Origin: Hymenobacter busanensis
GTDB taxonomy: Bacteria; Bacteroidota; Bacteroidia; Cytophagales; Hymenobacteraceae
DNA length: 64,000 nt
Reading direction: 5' to 3'
Assembly (NCBI RefSeq): GCF_008727865.1
Contig: NZ_VTWU01000001.1
Coordinates: forward strand, 434,001 to 498,000
The position numbers were made by a program, and so were the translations under genes. The notes beneath the pieces were generated by a model. That model saw only the letters and a list, made by a program, of their open reading frames with translations. It did no database searches and was not told where the DNA came from. Shown here in pieces: positions 27,935 to 36,211 of this stretch (position 1 is its first letter; each line of letters starts with the position of its first letter).

Positions 27935-27980
27935 AAGCACACAACCGCCGGCTGGCCTGGCCAGCGGCGGTTGTGTGCTT
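27935..27980 (-). terminator. long hairpin terminator
   Basis: A near-perfect inverted repeat of about 22 bp per arm (one bulged G) spans 27935-27980. It is 41 bp downstream of the minus-strand coiled-coil gene and upstream of the META gene, ending the former on the minus strand (tail ctttac). Confidence 0.75.
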
Positions 27981-28020
27981 GTTTATGGAGCAGGAAGGGA
28001 AAAGGACTTGAAAACGCTAG

Positions 28021-28419
28021 CTACAGGCTGCTTGGGTAGTTGGCAGCCGAACCGGCATTGCGCCAAGACCGAGTGCGCCCAACCGGCATCTGCGGATAAG
28101 CCGGGCTGTACCGCTCTTTGGCCTGGCGGGCGGTTTCGGGGCGCACCGTCTGTTTCAACTGCCGCAACTGATCCGATTGCTCGTTGTATTGCTCCACCAA
28201 ATGCGAGTAAGCCTGGGTAAGGGCCTGAATCTGATCCTTCAGCACTTGCATTTCGTTGGCCGAAGCGTAGCGCGGGTCCATCGTTTCCGGGTCGCCAAAG
28301 CCGGTGGTGGTGCGGACTACCGAGGTAGCCGGGGTGCCCGATTGAGCGTGAGTGGCGAAATGCCCGATGAGCAGCAGGACGAGCAGGACAAGGAAACGGA
28401 GGAAGGCGGAGCGGTTCAT
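28021..28419 (-). CDS. small secreted coiled-coil protein
   Basis: Not recognised as a named family. The 132-aa product has a strong signal peptide (about 1-26, VLLVLLLIGHFATHAQ) and a predicted coiled coil at about 55-90 (MQVLKDQIQALTQAYSHL and beyond), then a basic tail. It is probably periplasmic. The start at 28419 is supported by a consensus -7 box at 28453-28460, which lies inside the longer reading frame and so excludes the upstream Met. Confidence 0.75.
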   Translation of the reverse strand: MNRSAFLRFLVLLVLLLIGHFATHAQSGTPATSVVRTTTGFGDPETMDPRYASANEMQVLKDQIQALTQAYSHLVEQYNEQSDQLRQLKQTVRPETARQAKERYSPAYPQMPVGRTRSWRNAGSAANYPSSL

Positions 28420-28452
28420 AGCAGGTTTGTGGAATGCGGCGAATGAGTGGGA

Positions 28453-28460
28453 CAAAACTA
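28453..28460 (-). promoter_or_regulatory. -7 promoter box for the coiled-coil gene
   Basis: On the minus strand this reads TAGTTTTG, matching TAnnTTTG, with ATTG 20 bp upstream as a weak -33 box. The predicted transcription start is about 25 bp before the ATG at 28419. Confidence 0.6.
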
Positions 28461-28539
28461 AGTCTGTTGTCCTCCGCCCACAATCACACAAACATGTGGT
28501 AACCTTCCAGAGAGTCGCGCTGTGCTGGCAAATCGGCCG

Positions 28540-29349
28540 CTATTGCGGCAAACGGATGCTCACGCCGCCACCCAACGTGGTAAGGCTGGGACCACTCAGG
28601 CTCCGGCCGGCCGCTGCATCGATGCGCAGGCCGGGAAGGGGGCGCCAGTTGAGGCCTGCCGTGGCGCCGTAAGCGTAGGTGCCACGCCCAGAGCCGTAAC
28701 CCTCCGCAAAAAAGCCAAATTTATTGCCCAGCGGGCCGTTCAACGCCAACGTGTAGAGAAACTGCCCAACTTTGGTATCGGCAGCGGTAAAGCCGCTTTG
28801 GGTAAAGCCCAGGTTGGCCTCCAAGCCGTACCGCGTCCCGATTTGCTGCGACACCAGCGCGCGGGCCGATGCTACCGGCTTGGCAATGTTCATCGATTTG
28901 TCACCGGTATTAGGCAACGTCAGCTCGGTGAGGAACACCACCTGGGAGCGAGAGTCCTGCTCCCGCGACGCCAGCCACTTGGCCCCCACAGTCAGCGGGG
29001 CCATGCCCGCTGCCGCAACCGGCGTGCTTTCCAGCACCGAACGCGGCTGCGCGGCCAAGTAATTTTGCGTCAGGCGCAGTTCCATGTGGTTCCAGAAACC
29101 CACGCGCAGCAGCCCAGTGGAGTAGGAAGTAGCGGGGCCGCTACCCGGCATCCGGCGCAGGGTGCCGGCCTCAATCTGAAACTGGCCGGGCCGCAGCATA
29201 CTGGTGGTTACCGTCTGGCCGGGGCGGTCGGGCCGAATGTTGCGCACGAAGGGCGCATCAGTGTTTTCAGTGGGGTCGGTGGTTTGGGCCAAGGTGCGGC
29301 CGGTGACGCCCAGCACGAGGGCGGCGGTCAACAGAGTGGTCGTGCGCAT
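28540..29349 (-). CDS. outer-membrane beta-barrel protein, MetA-pathway/transporter-like
   Basis: A 269-aa exported protein with a signal peptide (about 1-21, GRTLAQ). Short alternating hydrophobic strands and the opening RPDRPGQTVTTSMLRPGQFQIEAG resemble the Phenol_MetA_deg/transporter family of small outer-membrane barrels, and the C-terminus ends in a hydrophobic beta strand (GGGVSIRL). Substrate and partners are unknown. The first Met of the long frame (29484) is rejected because the signal peptide starts at 29349. Confidence 0.72.
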   Translation of the reverse strand: MRTTTLLTAALVLGVTGRTLAQTTDPTENTDAPFVRNIRPDRPGQTVTTSMLRPGQFQIEAGTLRRMPGSGPATSYSTGLLRVGFWNHMELRLTQNYLAAQPRSVLESTPVAAAGMAPLTVGAKWLASREQDSRSQVVFLTELTLPNTGDKSMNIAKPVASARALVSQQIGTRYGLEANLGFTQSGFTAADTKVGQFLYTLALNGPLGNKFGFFAEGYGSGRGTYAYGATAGLNWRPLPGLRIDAAAGRSLSGPSLTTLGGGVSIRLPQ

Positions 29350-29464
29350 GCCATACCGACAGCCTTTCGCCTGGTATAGTTCAAATGGCTGTGCAAAACG
29401 CTTTTTTACGGGGCTAGCTACCCAAAGGTTATAGTCCGGAGGGTTTGGGTTGGACGAAACTGGC

Positions 29465-29806
29465 TTAATCGTCTTCGTAATCAAGGCCCAGCAACTGATT
29501 CAACGCTCCTTGCAGTTCGGAAGCCGCGTGCATTTGCCCGGCTTTGCGAGCTACTAGCAAGCCTTTGCGGTACACCTGTTCAGCATGCTGAGCGTCGCCT
29601 TGCTCGGCCAGCAGCTTGCCCGCGTGGTAGTAAGTGCCTACATAATCAGGGTGTTTGTTGAGCAGTTCCTGGTAGTACAGCCACGCCTGCGGCTGATTGC
29701 CGGCCGAGCGGTATTCGGTAGCAATGGCGTACACCGTAAACGGGTCGGCGGGGTCTTCTTCGTAAAAGGCGAGCAGTTGCTGCAGGCGGGTTGGCGCGGT
29801 TTCCAT
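29465..29806 (-). CDS. small TPR protein
   Basis: A 113-aa protein consisting of about three tetratricopeptide repeats, visible as A-W-L-Y-Y-Q-E-L-L then A-G-K-L-L-A-E-Q-G-D helix pairs. There is no signal peptide, so it is probably cytosolic and mediates protein contacts. It is divergent from etfB with 74 bp between starts. A TAATTTCG box on the minus strand at 29836-29843 is a weak promoter candidate. Confidence 0.8.
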   Translation of the reverse strand: METAPTRLQQLLAFYEEDPADPFTVYAIATEYRSAGNQPQAWLYYQELLNKHPDYVGTYYHAGKLLAEQGDAQHAEQVYRKGLLVARKAGQMHAASELQGALNQLLGLDYEDD

Positions 29807-29880
29807 CGGCGGTAGTTTTCCAGTATCTTCGGCCCGAAATTAGGGCCTAGCCCGCATCTTCTGACCCATACCACCTACGG

Positions 29881-30621
29881 ATGAAGTTTCTGGTCTGCAT
29901 TAGCAACGTGCCCGACACGACCACCAAAATCACCTTCACGCCCGATAACAAGGAGTTCAACAAGGCCGGCGTGCAATTCGTCATCAACCCCTGGGACGAA
30001 TACGCCCTCACCCGCGCCATTGAGCTGAAAGAAGCCCAGGGCAGCGGCACCGTGACGGTGCTGAACGTGGGCGAAGCCGACACCGAACCCAACATCCGCA
30101 AGGCCCTGGCCATCGGGGCCGACGACGCCATCCGCGTAAACGCCGCGCCGAAAGACGCCTACTTCGTGGCCCAGCAGATTGCGCACTACGCCAAAGAAGG
30201 CGGCTACGACGTTATTCTGATGGGCAAGGAAAGCATTGATTACAACGGCTTTCAGGTGCACGGCATGGTGGGCGAACTGCTCGGCATTCCCACGGTAGCC
30301 CCGGCCATGAAGCTCGACATGAACGGCAACACCGCCACGTTGGAGCGCGAAATCGAAGGTGGCAAGGAAATCGTGGAAGTAAACGCACCGTTTGTGGCCT
30401 CGTGCCAGCAGCCGATGTGTGAGCCCCGCATCCCGAACATGCGCGGCATCATGACGGCCCGCACCAAGCCGCTGAAGGTAGTTGACGCCGTAGGCGAAGG
30501 TGCCGCTACCGAGGTAGCCGAATACCAACTGCCGCCCAAAAAGCAAGGCGTGAAGCTTATCCCGGCCGAGCAGGCCGGCGAGCTGATCAAGCTGCTGCGC
30601 AACGAAGCCAAAGTCATCTAA
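29881..30621 (+). CDS. etfB: electron transfer flavoprotein beta subunit
   Basis: The AMP-binding subunit of ETF, which takes electrons from acyl-CoA and other dehydrogenases and hands them to the quinone pool. The 246-aa product begins KFLVCISNVPDTTTKITF and has DEYALTRAIELKE and the ETF beta signature region around VAQQIAHYAKEGGYDVILMG. It is paired with etfA 121 bp downstream. A TATCTTCG box at 29824-29831 is a weak promoter candidate. Confidence 0.95.
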   Translation: MKFLVCISNVPDTTTKITFTPDNKEFNKAGVQFVINPWDEYALTRAIELKEAQGSGTVTVLNVGEADTEPNIRKALAIGADDAIRVNAAPKDAYFVAQQIAHYAKEGGYDVILMGKESIDYNGFQVHGMVGELLGIPTVAPAMKLDMNGNTATLEREIEGGKEIVEVNAPFVASCQQPMCEPRIPNMRGIMTARTKPLKVVDAVGEGAATEVAEYQLPPKKQGVKLIPAEQAGELIKLLRNEAKVI

Positions 30622-30742
30622 TTCAGAACTGGGATGTTCGAGCGCAGAACTTAGCATGCCAATGCAGGTTCTTTGCTGTGAACGAGCAGGACGTAATCGG
30701 CTCATTCACAGTTCCAAGCTCTAGCTTCTAACCTCTCCGAAA

Positions 30743-31720
30743 ATGTCAGTACTCGTAGTAGTCGAATGCGATAAGGGCGAAGTGAAAAAATCTTCGCTGG
30801 AAGTAGCCTCGTACGGGGCGCAAGTGGCCCAAATGCTGGGCACCACCGCCACGGCCGTAGCCGTGGGCGAAGCCTCGGAAGCCAACCTGGCCACGCTAGG
30901 CGAGCAGGGCATCACGAAAGTGCTGTTCGACGCCGAGCCGCGCCTGAAAGATTTTGTGAACGGCGCTTACACCAAGCTCATTGCCGCTGCCACCGAGCAG
31001 GAGCAAGCCAAGGTGATTGTGCTGGCCAACTCCAACATCGGTGCGGCCGTGGGCTCGCGCCTCGCCATTCGCCTCAAGGCCAGCCTGGCTACCAACGTGG
31101 TAGAGCTGCCCAAAGCCAACGGCAGCAGCTTTACGGTGAAGCGCGGCGCCTTCTCGGGCAAAGCCTTTGCCGATGTGGTGCTGTCGGGCGAGCGGAAAAT
31201 TATTGCCGTGAAGAAAAACAGCATCGAAGCACTGCACAACGCCGGCCAAACGGCCCAAGTGCAGGCCTTCTCGGCGAGCCTCTCGGATGCCGACTTCGCC
31301 GATGCGCCCAAGCAAGTGGTGATGCAGGACCAGGCCGGCGGCATTCTGCTGCCCGAAGCCGACAAAGTGGTGTCGGGCGGCCGCGGCATGAAAGGCCCCG
31401 AAAACTGGCACCTCATCGAAGACCTCGCAAAGGCGCTGGGCGCGGCCACGGCCTGCTCCAAGCCGGTTTCCGACGTCGACTGGCGCCCCCACCACGAGCA
31501 CGTGGGCCAAACGGGCATCACCGTATCGCCGAACCTGTATATTGCCTGCGGCATTTCGGGCGCCATTCAACACCTGGCCGGGGTCAACTCGTCGAAGGTG
31601 ATTGTGGTTATCAACAAAGATCCGGAAGCTCCGTTCTTCAAAGCGGCCGATTACGGCATCGTGGGCGACGTTTTTGACGTATTGCCCAAGCTGACCCAAG
31701 CCGTGAAGGAACTGGGATAA
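30743..31720 (+). CDS. etfA: electron transfer flavoprotein alpha subunit
   Basis: The FAD-binding subunit of ETF, 325 aa. The C-terminal FAD domain is well conserved: SGGRGMKGPENW, GQTGITVSPNLYIACGISG and INKDPEAPFFKAADYGIVGD. Together with EtfB it forms a soluble heterodimer in beta-oxidation and amino-acid oxidation. It is followed by an inverted repeat and then a DUF151-UVR gene. Confidence 0.96.
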   Translation: MSVLVVVECDKGEVKKSSLEVASYGAQVAQMLGTTATAVAVGEASEANLATLGEQGITKVLFDAEPRLKDFVNGAYTKLIAAATEQEQAKVIVLANSNIGAAVGSRLAIRLKASLATNVVELPKANGSSFTVKRGAFSGKAFADVVLSGERKIIAVKKNSIEALHNAGQTAQVQAFSASLSDADFADAPKQVVMQDQAGGILLPEADKVVSGGRGMKGPENWHLIEDLAKALGAATACSKPVSDVDWRPHHEHVGQTGITVSPNLYIACGISGAIQHLAGVNSSKVIVVINKDPEAPFFKAADYGIVGDVFDVLPKLTQAVKELG

Positions 31721-31732
31721 TGTGCAAAGGTG

Positions 31733-31819
31733 CTAATGTGGTTGAATGTGCTCATGAGCCTAGATTTAGCCAGTAGCTTGCGCTATACATTAGCACATGA
31801 GCACATGCAACCACATTAG
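31733..31819. repeat. inverted repeat between etfA and the DUF151 gene
   Basis: Arm 31733-31756 (starting ctaatgtggttgaatgtg) is complementary to 31796-31819 with one mismatch, separated by about 39 bp. It lacks a T tract and resembles a small mobile palindromic (REP/MITE-like) element rather than a terminator. Confidence 0.75.
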
Positions 31820-31837
31820 AACATTGCGTTTTCCTCT

Positions 31838-32473
31838 GTGAAGAAACTACAGCTCGAAATCCTGGGCCTCTCGTCCAGCCAGTCGCAATCCGGCTCGTTT
31901 GCCCTGATTTTGGGTGAAAAGCACGGCAACCGCCGCCTGCCCATCATCATCGGCATGTTTGAGGCGCAAAGCATTGCCATTCAGATCGAGAAAATCAACC
32001 CCAACCGCCCGCTCACCCACGACTTGTTCAAGTCGTTTGCCGAGCAGGTGCACGTAACGGTGCTGGAAGTGCTGATTTCCGACCTCAAGGAAGGCGTGTT
32101 CTACTCCAAAATCGTGTGCTCCGACGGCGCCACGACTTTCGACCTCGACTCGCGCCCGTCCGACGCCATTGCCATCGGCCTGCGCTTCGGCGTGCCGATT
32201 TACACGGTGGAAAGCGTGATGAGCGAAGCCGGTATCATTCTCTCCGACCTCGACGACGCGGCCGATGCCGACGACGAGGACGACGATACCGACGAGGACG
32301 ACGGCGGGGAAGAAACTACCGCCAAGCCCGCCGCCGAGCCCCGCGACCCAAGCGGGCAAGTGTCGGCCGAGGAGTTGTCGAAAATGCTGGCCCAGGCCCT
32401 GGAGCGCGAGGATTACGAGAAAGCCGCCAAGATTCGCGACGAATTGAACAAGCGCAACGGCAACAAGGAATAA
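31838..32473 (+). CDS. bifunctional nuclease family (DUF151) protein with C-terminal UVR domain
   Basis: A 211-aa protein with an N-terminal DUF151/BFN domain (about 1-135: LILGEKHGNRRLPIIIG, RPLTHDLF, DSRPSDAIAIGLR). This is followed by a very acidic linker (Asp/Glu run about 140-158) and a C-terminal UVR-type helix pair (about 173-205: EELSKMLAQALEREDYEKAA). UVR motifs bind UvrB/UvrC or ClpC-type partners. The DUF151 fold has been linked to nuclease activity and to stress responses; neither is proven here. The start codon is GTG. Confidence 0.88.
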   Translation: MKKLQLEILGLSSSQSQSGSFALILGEKHGNRRLPIIIGMFEAQSIAIQIEKINPNRPLTHDLFKSFAEQVHVTVLEVLISDLKEGVFYSKIVCSDGATTFDLDSRPSDAIAIGLRFGVPIYTVESVMSEAGIILSDLDDAADADDEDDDTDEDDGGEETTAKPAAEPRDPSGQVSAEELSKMLAQALEREDYEKAAKIRDELNKRNGNKE

Positions 32474-32492
32474 CCCTTGCTGCGTGTAATAA

Positions 32493-32527
32493 CAACGGCC
32501 CGTTCCTGCTGCAGGAGCGGGCCGTTG
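32493..32527 (+). terminator. GC-rich hairpin after the DUF151 gene
   Basis: A 17-bp stem (32493-32509 with 32511-32527) with one G-T wobble, 19 bp past the stop. There is no strong T tract after it, so termination is likely but not certain. Confidence 0.55.
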
Positions 32528-32606
32528 CCATTGGTAGTCCAGTGCTTCCATGCGGCACAAACGCGTTACTTTGGCCTCCGAAACCACCTCAACTTCCTTC
32601 TTGAGC

Positions 32607-33155
32607 ATGACTGCTGCCACCGCCGACGACACCCTGCGCTTTCCCATCGGCCACTACACGCTGCCCAGGCAGCCGCTTTCGGCCGACGAGCGGGCCGCCT
32701 ATATCCAGCAGCTAATGCGGCTGCCCACCGAGCTGCGGCAAGCCCTCGACGGGCTCAACGAAATTCAGTTTGACACGCCCTACCGTCCCGGCGGCTGGAC
32801 GGTGCGCCAGGTGCTGCACCACTTGCCCGACTCGCACCTGAACTCCTACGTGCGCTTCCGGCTGGCCCTGACCGAGGACAACCCCACCATCAAGCCCTAC
32901 GACGAAGCCGGCTGGGCGCAACTGCCCGACGTGGCCATCGTGCCGCCCGACGTGTCGCTCATCCTGCTCGACGCTCTGCACGCCCGCTGGGTGGTGCTCT
33001 GCAGCCAGCTCACCGACGAGCAATGGGCGCGCACCTGGTACCACCCCGGCATGCAGCAAACGGTGCGCCTCGACCAAGCTCTGGTGATGTATGCCTGGCA
33101 CGGCAAGCACCACGTGGCGCACATTACCAGTCTGCGGCAGCGCATGGGCTGGTAA
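32607..33155 (+). CDS. DinB/YfiT-like putative metal-dependent hydrolase
   Basis: A 182-aa four-helix DinB-superfamily protein of the YfiT/BstA type. The metal-binding His residues are visible in LHHLPDSH (about 69-76) and in WHGKHHVAHI near the C-terminus. The opening LRFPIGHY is characteristic of the YfiT group. Bacillus relatives act as bacillithiol transferases; the thiol cofactor in this organism is unknown. The ATG at 32607 is preferred over 32550 because the family motif begins just after it and a near-consensus promoter box (TACTTTG) lies at about 32567. Confidence 0.85.
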   Translation: MTAATADDTLRFPIGHYTLPRQPLSADERAAYIQQLMRLPTELRQALDGLNEIQFDTPYRPGGWTVRQVLHHLPDSHLNSYVRFRLALTEDNPTIKPYDEAGWAQLPDVAIVPPDVSLILLDALHARWVVLCSQLTDEQWARTWYHPGMQQTVRLDQALVMYAWHGKHHVAHITSLRQRMGW

Positions 33156-33180
33156 CATTATATCTGACGCCTTGAAAGAA

Positions 33181-33213
33181 AAAGGCCGCTTCCAAACCCT
33201 GGAAGCGGCCTTT
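33181..33213. terminator. bidirectional terminator between DinB-like gene and ABC ATPase
   Basis: A perfect 14-bp stem (33181-33194 with 33200-33213) with A/T ends lies between two convergent genes. Confidence 0.88.
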
Positions 33214-33234
33214 TGTATGTAGCGGAAACAAGGG

Positions 33235-34041
33235 CTAGACCTCCCGAGCCGGCTCGTTGCGAATCTGGTCGAGGCTACCGCCCTCGTCCTCCACACGCTT
33301 GGCGGCGCGCACGAGGCTGCTGCTAAAGATGAACTCTTTCAGCTCGGGCACTTGGGCGTAGAGGATTTCGTCCTTGTTGCCGTCCCACAGCTTCTGGCCT
33401 TTGTGGAGGAAGATGATATGGTCGCCGATTTCAACCACCGAGTTCATGTCGTGGGTGATGACGACGGTGGTGATGCCGTACTCGTGGGTAATTTCGTAGA
33501 TCAGCTCGTCGATTTTGATGCTGGTGGCGGGGTCGAGGCCGGAGTTGGGCTCGTCGCAGAAGAGGTAGGTACAGTTGGGCGCAATGGCGCGGGCAATGCC
33601 CACGCGCTTCTTCATGCCGCCGCTGATTTCGGACGGCATCTTGTTGCCCGCGTTTTCGAGGCCCACGCGCTTGAGGCAGAACTCAACCCGGTCGCGGCGC
33701 TCTTCCCGGCTCATGTTAGGCGTGAGCATCTTGAGCGGAAACTCGGTGTTTTCGGCCACGGTCATCGAGTCGAACAGGGCCCCGCCTTGGAACAGCATCC
33801 CGATCTGCCGCCGGATTTCCTGCCGGATGTCCACTTTGTTGTTGGTGAACATGGTGCCGTCGAAGGTGATGGAGCCGATGTCCGGCTTCATCAGCCCCAC
33901 GATGCACTGCAGCAGCACCGATTTGCCGGTGCCCGAGCCGCCCAGCACGAGGTTGCACTTGCCGGTTTCGAAGATGCAGTTGACGCCCTTCAGCACCGGG
34001 TTGCCATTGAAGGCTTTATGAATGTTATGAACTTCAATCAT
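33235..34041 (-). CDS. Mla-type lipid ABC transporter ATPase (MlaF-like)
   Basis: A 268-aa ABC ATPase with an intact Walker A (GGSGTGKS, 34-41), the signature SGGMKKRVGIARA and Walker B FCDEPNSGLDP with catalytic Glu, then a His switch in ITHD. The IFDGTMFTNN-like insert and SGLDP/D-loop variant are typical of MlaF. Such ATPases drive phospholipid movement between inner and outer membranes with an MlaE permease, which is the next gene upstream (34137-34868). MlaD and other partners are not in the window. Confidence 0.92.
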   Translation of the reverse strand: MIEVHNIHKAFNGNPVLKGVNCIFETGKCNLVLGGSGTGKSVLLQCIVGLMKPDIGSITFDGTMFTNNKVDIRQEIRRQIGMLFQGGALFDSMTVAENTEFPLKMLTPNMSREERRDRVEFCLKRVGLENAGNKMPSEISGGMKKRVGIARAIAPNCTYLFCDEPNSGLDPATSIKIDELIYEITHEYGITTVVITHDMNSVVEIGDHIIFLHKGQKLWDGNKDEILYAQVPELKEFIFSSSLVRAAKRVEDEGGSLDQIRNEPAREV

Positions 34042-34060
34042 GTTTTTGGCTATTGGCCTT

Positions 34061-34126
34061 CAGCTAGTGGCTGTTAGCTTTTAGAATGAGCCTTCTGCTG
34101 CTGACCACGCGCTTACAGCCAACAGC
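34061..34126. repeat. weak inverted repeat between the two Mla genes
   Basis: Segments near 34061-34079 and 34111-34126 are imperfectly complementary (gctgttag-type motif). This may be a degraded dispersed repeat in the ATPase/permease spacer. Confidence 0.4.
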
Positions 34127-34136
34127 CCGCCGCTGC

Positions 34137-34868
34137 TTACAGAAGCGTTTGGGCCAGTACATAGTCGGCCAGCAGGATGGCAATGATGGAGTTGGTTACG
34201 GCCTTGGTGCTGGCGGCACCCACCTCCAGCGCCCCGCCGCGGGTGTAGTAGCCCTGATAGGCCGAAATGGTGGACACCAGAAACGCAAACACCACCGACT
34301 TGATGAGGGCAAAAGCAATGTTGTAGGGAATAAACGCGTCCCGAATGCCTTCGATGTATTCCTGGCCCGACAAGGCTCCTGACAGCGTACCGGCGAGGTA
34401 GCCGCCAAAGATGGACAGCATCATGGCCAGAATAACCAGCAGCGGGAAGGTGATGATGGCGCCCAGAATGCGCGGCAGCACCAAGTACGAAGCCGAGTTG
34501 ATGCCCATTACTTCGAGGGCGTCAATCTGCTCGGTGATGCGCATGGTGCCCAGCCCACCGGCAATGCTGGAGCCAACTTTGCCGGCCAGTACAATGCTGG
34601 AAATGGTGGGAGCGAGTTCGAGAATTGTCATTTCGCGCACCATAAAGCCGATGGTCGACTTGGGAATGAGCGGGTTGGTGAGGTTGTAGGCAATCTGCAC
34701 GCAGGTAACGGCCCCGATGAAGGCCGCCACGATGCTGACGATGAAAACCGAATCGACGCCGATGAGAATGGCTTCGTCGATGACGCGCTTCCAGAGTACT
34801 TTTATGCGCTCGGTGCGGACGAGCATGCTCTGCATAAACAGCAGAAACCGGCCGAAAACTTGAATCAT
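34137..34868 (-). CDS. Mla-type lipid ABC transporter permease (MlaE-like)
   Basis: A 243-aa inner-membrane permease of the MlaE family, with five or six hydrophobic segments. Characteristic stretches include FIGAVTCVQIAYNL, the conserved ELAPTISSIVLAGKVGSSIAGG region and GGALEVGAASTKAVTNS. Co-oriented with the MlaF-like ATPase 95 bp downstream, it forms the core of a lipid transporter. The ATG at 34868 is chosen; the upstream in-frame extension is Pro-rich and overlaps the divergent SDR promoter region. Confidence 0.92.
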   Translation of the reverse strand: MIQVFGRFLLFMQSMLVRTERIKVLWKRVIDEAILIGVDSVFIVSIVAAFIGAVTCVQIAYNLTNPLIPKSTIGFMVREMTILELAPTISSIVLAGKVGSSIAGGLGTMRITEQIDALEVMGINSASYLVLPRILGAIITFPLLVILAMMLSIFGGYLAGTLSGALSGQEYIEGIRDAFIPYNIAFALIKSVVFAFLVSTISAYQGYYTRGGALEVGAASTKAVTNSIIAILLADYVLAQTLL

Positions 34869-34962
34869 ACAGGCTGGGGGTGGGAGAGTATACGGCGGCC
34901 GCGCGGCTGTCGGCCCCTTCGTTGGCACATACGTACGCAACGGCGAAACAATCTTACGGCTT

Positions 34963-35670
34963 ATGCAGAAAACAATTGTGGTAACGGGCGGCACCAAGGG
35001 AATTGGGCGCGCCATTCTGGTCCGGTTTGCCCAGGCGGGCTACCGCCTCATCACCTGTGCCCGCTCGGCCGAAGACCTTACCACGCTTAACCAGGAACTC
35101 GGCCGGCAGTTTTCCGGCGTGGCGTTGCACACCCTGCCCGCCGACCTCAGCCAGCCCGGTGATACCCGCCGGTTTGCCGAGTTCGTGCGCGGCCTCGGCG
35201 GCTCCCTCGATGTGCTGGTGAACAACACCGGCGCCTTTCAGCCCGGCAGCTTGCACACCGAGCCCGAAGGTCAGCTGCGCCAGATGATCGAAGTGAACCT
35301 CTACAGCGCCTACGACCTCACGCGGGCGCTCCTGCCAACCATGCTGCAGCAACGTGCGGGCCACGTGTTTACGATGTGCTCGGTGGCCAGCATCAAGGCC
35401 TACGCCAACGGCGGCGCCTACAGCGTGGCGAAATACGCGCTGTACGGCTTCACCAAAAACCTGCGCGAGGAGCTCAAGGAAACCGGTGTGCGGGTAACGG
35501 CCGTGCTGCCCGGCGCCACGCTCACCGCCAGCTGGGAAGGTGCCGGCTTCCCCGACGAGCGGTTCATTCGGGCCGAAGACGTGGCCGAAGCCGTGTTTGG
35601 TGCCCACAGCCTCTCGCCGCAGGCCGTGGTGGAGGAACTGCTTATCCGTCCGCAGCTGGGGGATATTTAA
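34963..35670 (+). CDS. SDR family oxidoreductase
   Basis: A 235-aa classical short-chain dehydrogenase with NAD(P)-binding VTGGTKGIG, NNTGAF, catalytic Ser in CSVASI and the Tyr-Ser-Val-Ala-Lys active site. The product resembles 3-ketoacyl reductase-like enzymes, but the substrate cannot be named. It is divergent from the MlaE gene. Confidence 0.88.
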   Translation: MQKTIVVTGGTKGIGRAILVRFAQAGYRLITCARSAEDLTTLNQELGRQFSGVALHTLPADLSQPGDTRRFAEFVRGLGGSLDVLVNNTGAFQPGSLHTEPEGQLRQMIEVNLYSAYDLTRALLPTMLQQRAGHVFTMCSVASIKAYANGGAYSVAKYALYGFTKNLREELKETGVRVTAVLPGATLTASWEGAGFPDERFIRAEDVAEAVFGAHSLSPQAVVEELLIRPQLGDI

Positions 35671-35706
35671 GTTGACAAACGACCAAGCCGGAAATTTCAG
35701 GTTTGG

Positions 35707-36201
35707 CTACTGGGCGGGCCGCATGAAGCGCGTGTAAATAAACACGAACACGAGTAGCCAGAACACGGCCGTGCCCAGCCCGAGCACGGCCGAAGCGTGG
35801 GGCAATTGCTCGACGGTGAGATAGACGCCCGCGCTGTAGGTAACCACCCACAACACTTTTAGCACGTCTTCCAACGACTTGCTTGGTTTGCGCACGAAGC
35901 GCACGGCGTAAAGCAATACTACAGCGGCGAGACTAACGGCCAGCAGCCACGAGGCCCCCGGCCAGTGCTGAATTTTCCAGAGCAAGCTCACCAGGAACCC
36001 GGCCACGGCCACTGCCAGCGGCACAAAGTAGCGCCGGTGCTGCAGCAAGGTGCTTTGGTACACCACAAACCCGAGTGCCGTGAGGCTGATGAGTTGAAAC
36101 ACCGTCCGAAACGCAGCCGGGTCGGCGGTGCCGCGGGCCAAGAGAGTAGCCGCGGCCAGGCAGGCCATGCCCAGCAGCAACGAAGCAGTGCGCTTGTCCA
36201 T
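35707..36201 (-). CDS. polytopic membrane protein with a GldL-like HWPGA motif
   Basis: A 164-aa protein with about five hydrophobic segments and no signal peptide. It contains KIQHWPGASWLL, similar to the conserved HWPGA segment of the gliding motor protein GldL, but it lacks GldL's long C-terminal region. It may be unrelated in function. It follows the DUF2807 gene on the minus strand by 10 bp. Confidence 0.7.
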   Translation of the reverse strand: MDKRTASLLLGMACLAAATLLARGTADPAAFRTVFQLISLTALGFVVYQSTLLQHRRYFVPLAVAVAGFLVSLLWKIQHWPGASWLLAVSLAAVVLLYAVRFVRKPSKSLEDVLKVLWVVTYSAGVYLTVEQLPHASAVLGLGTAVFWLLVFVFIYTRFMRPAQ

Positions 36202-36211
36202 CGGGGCGTGG

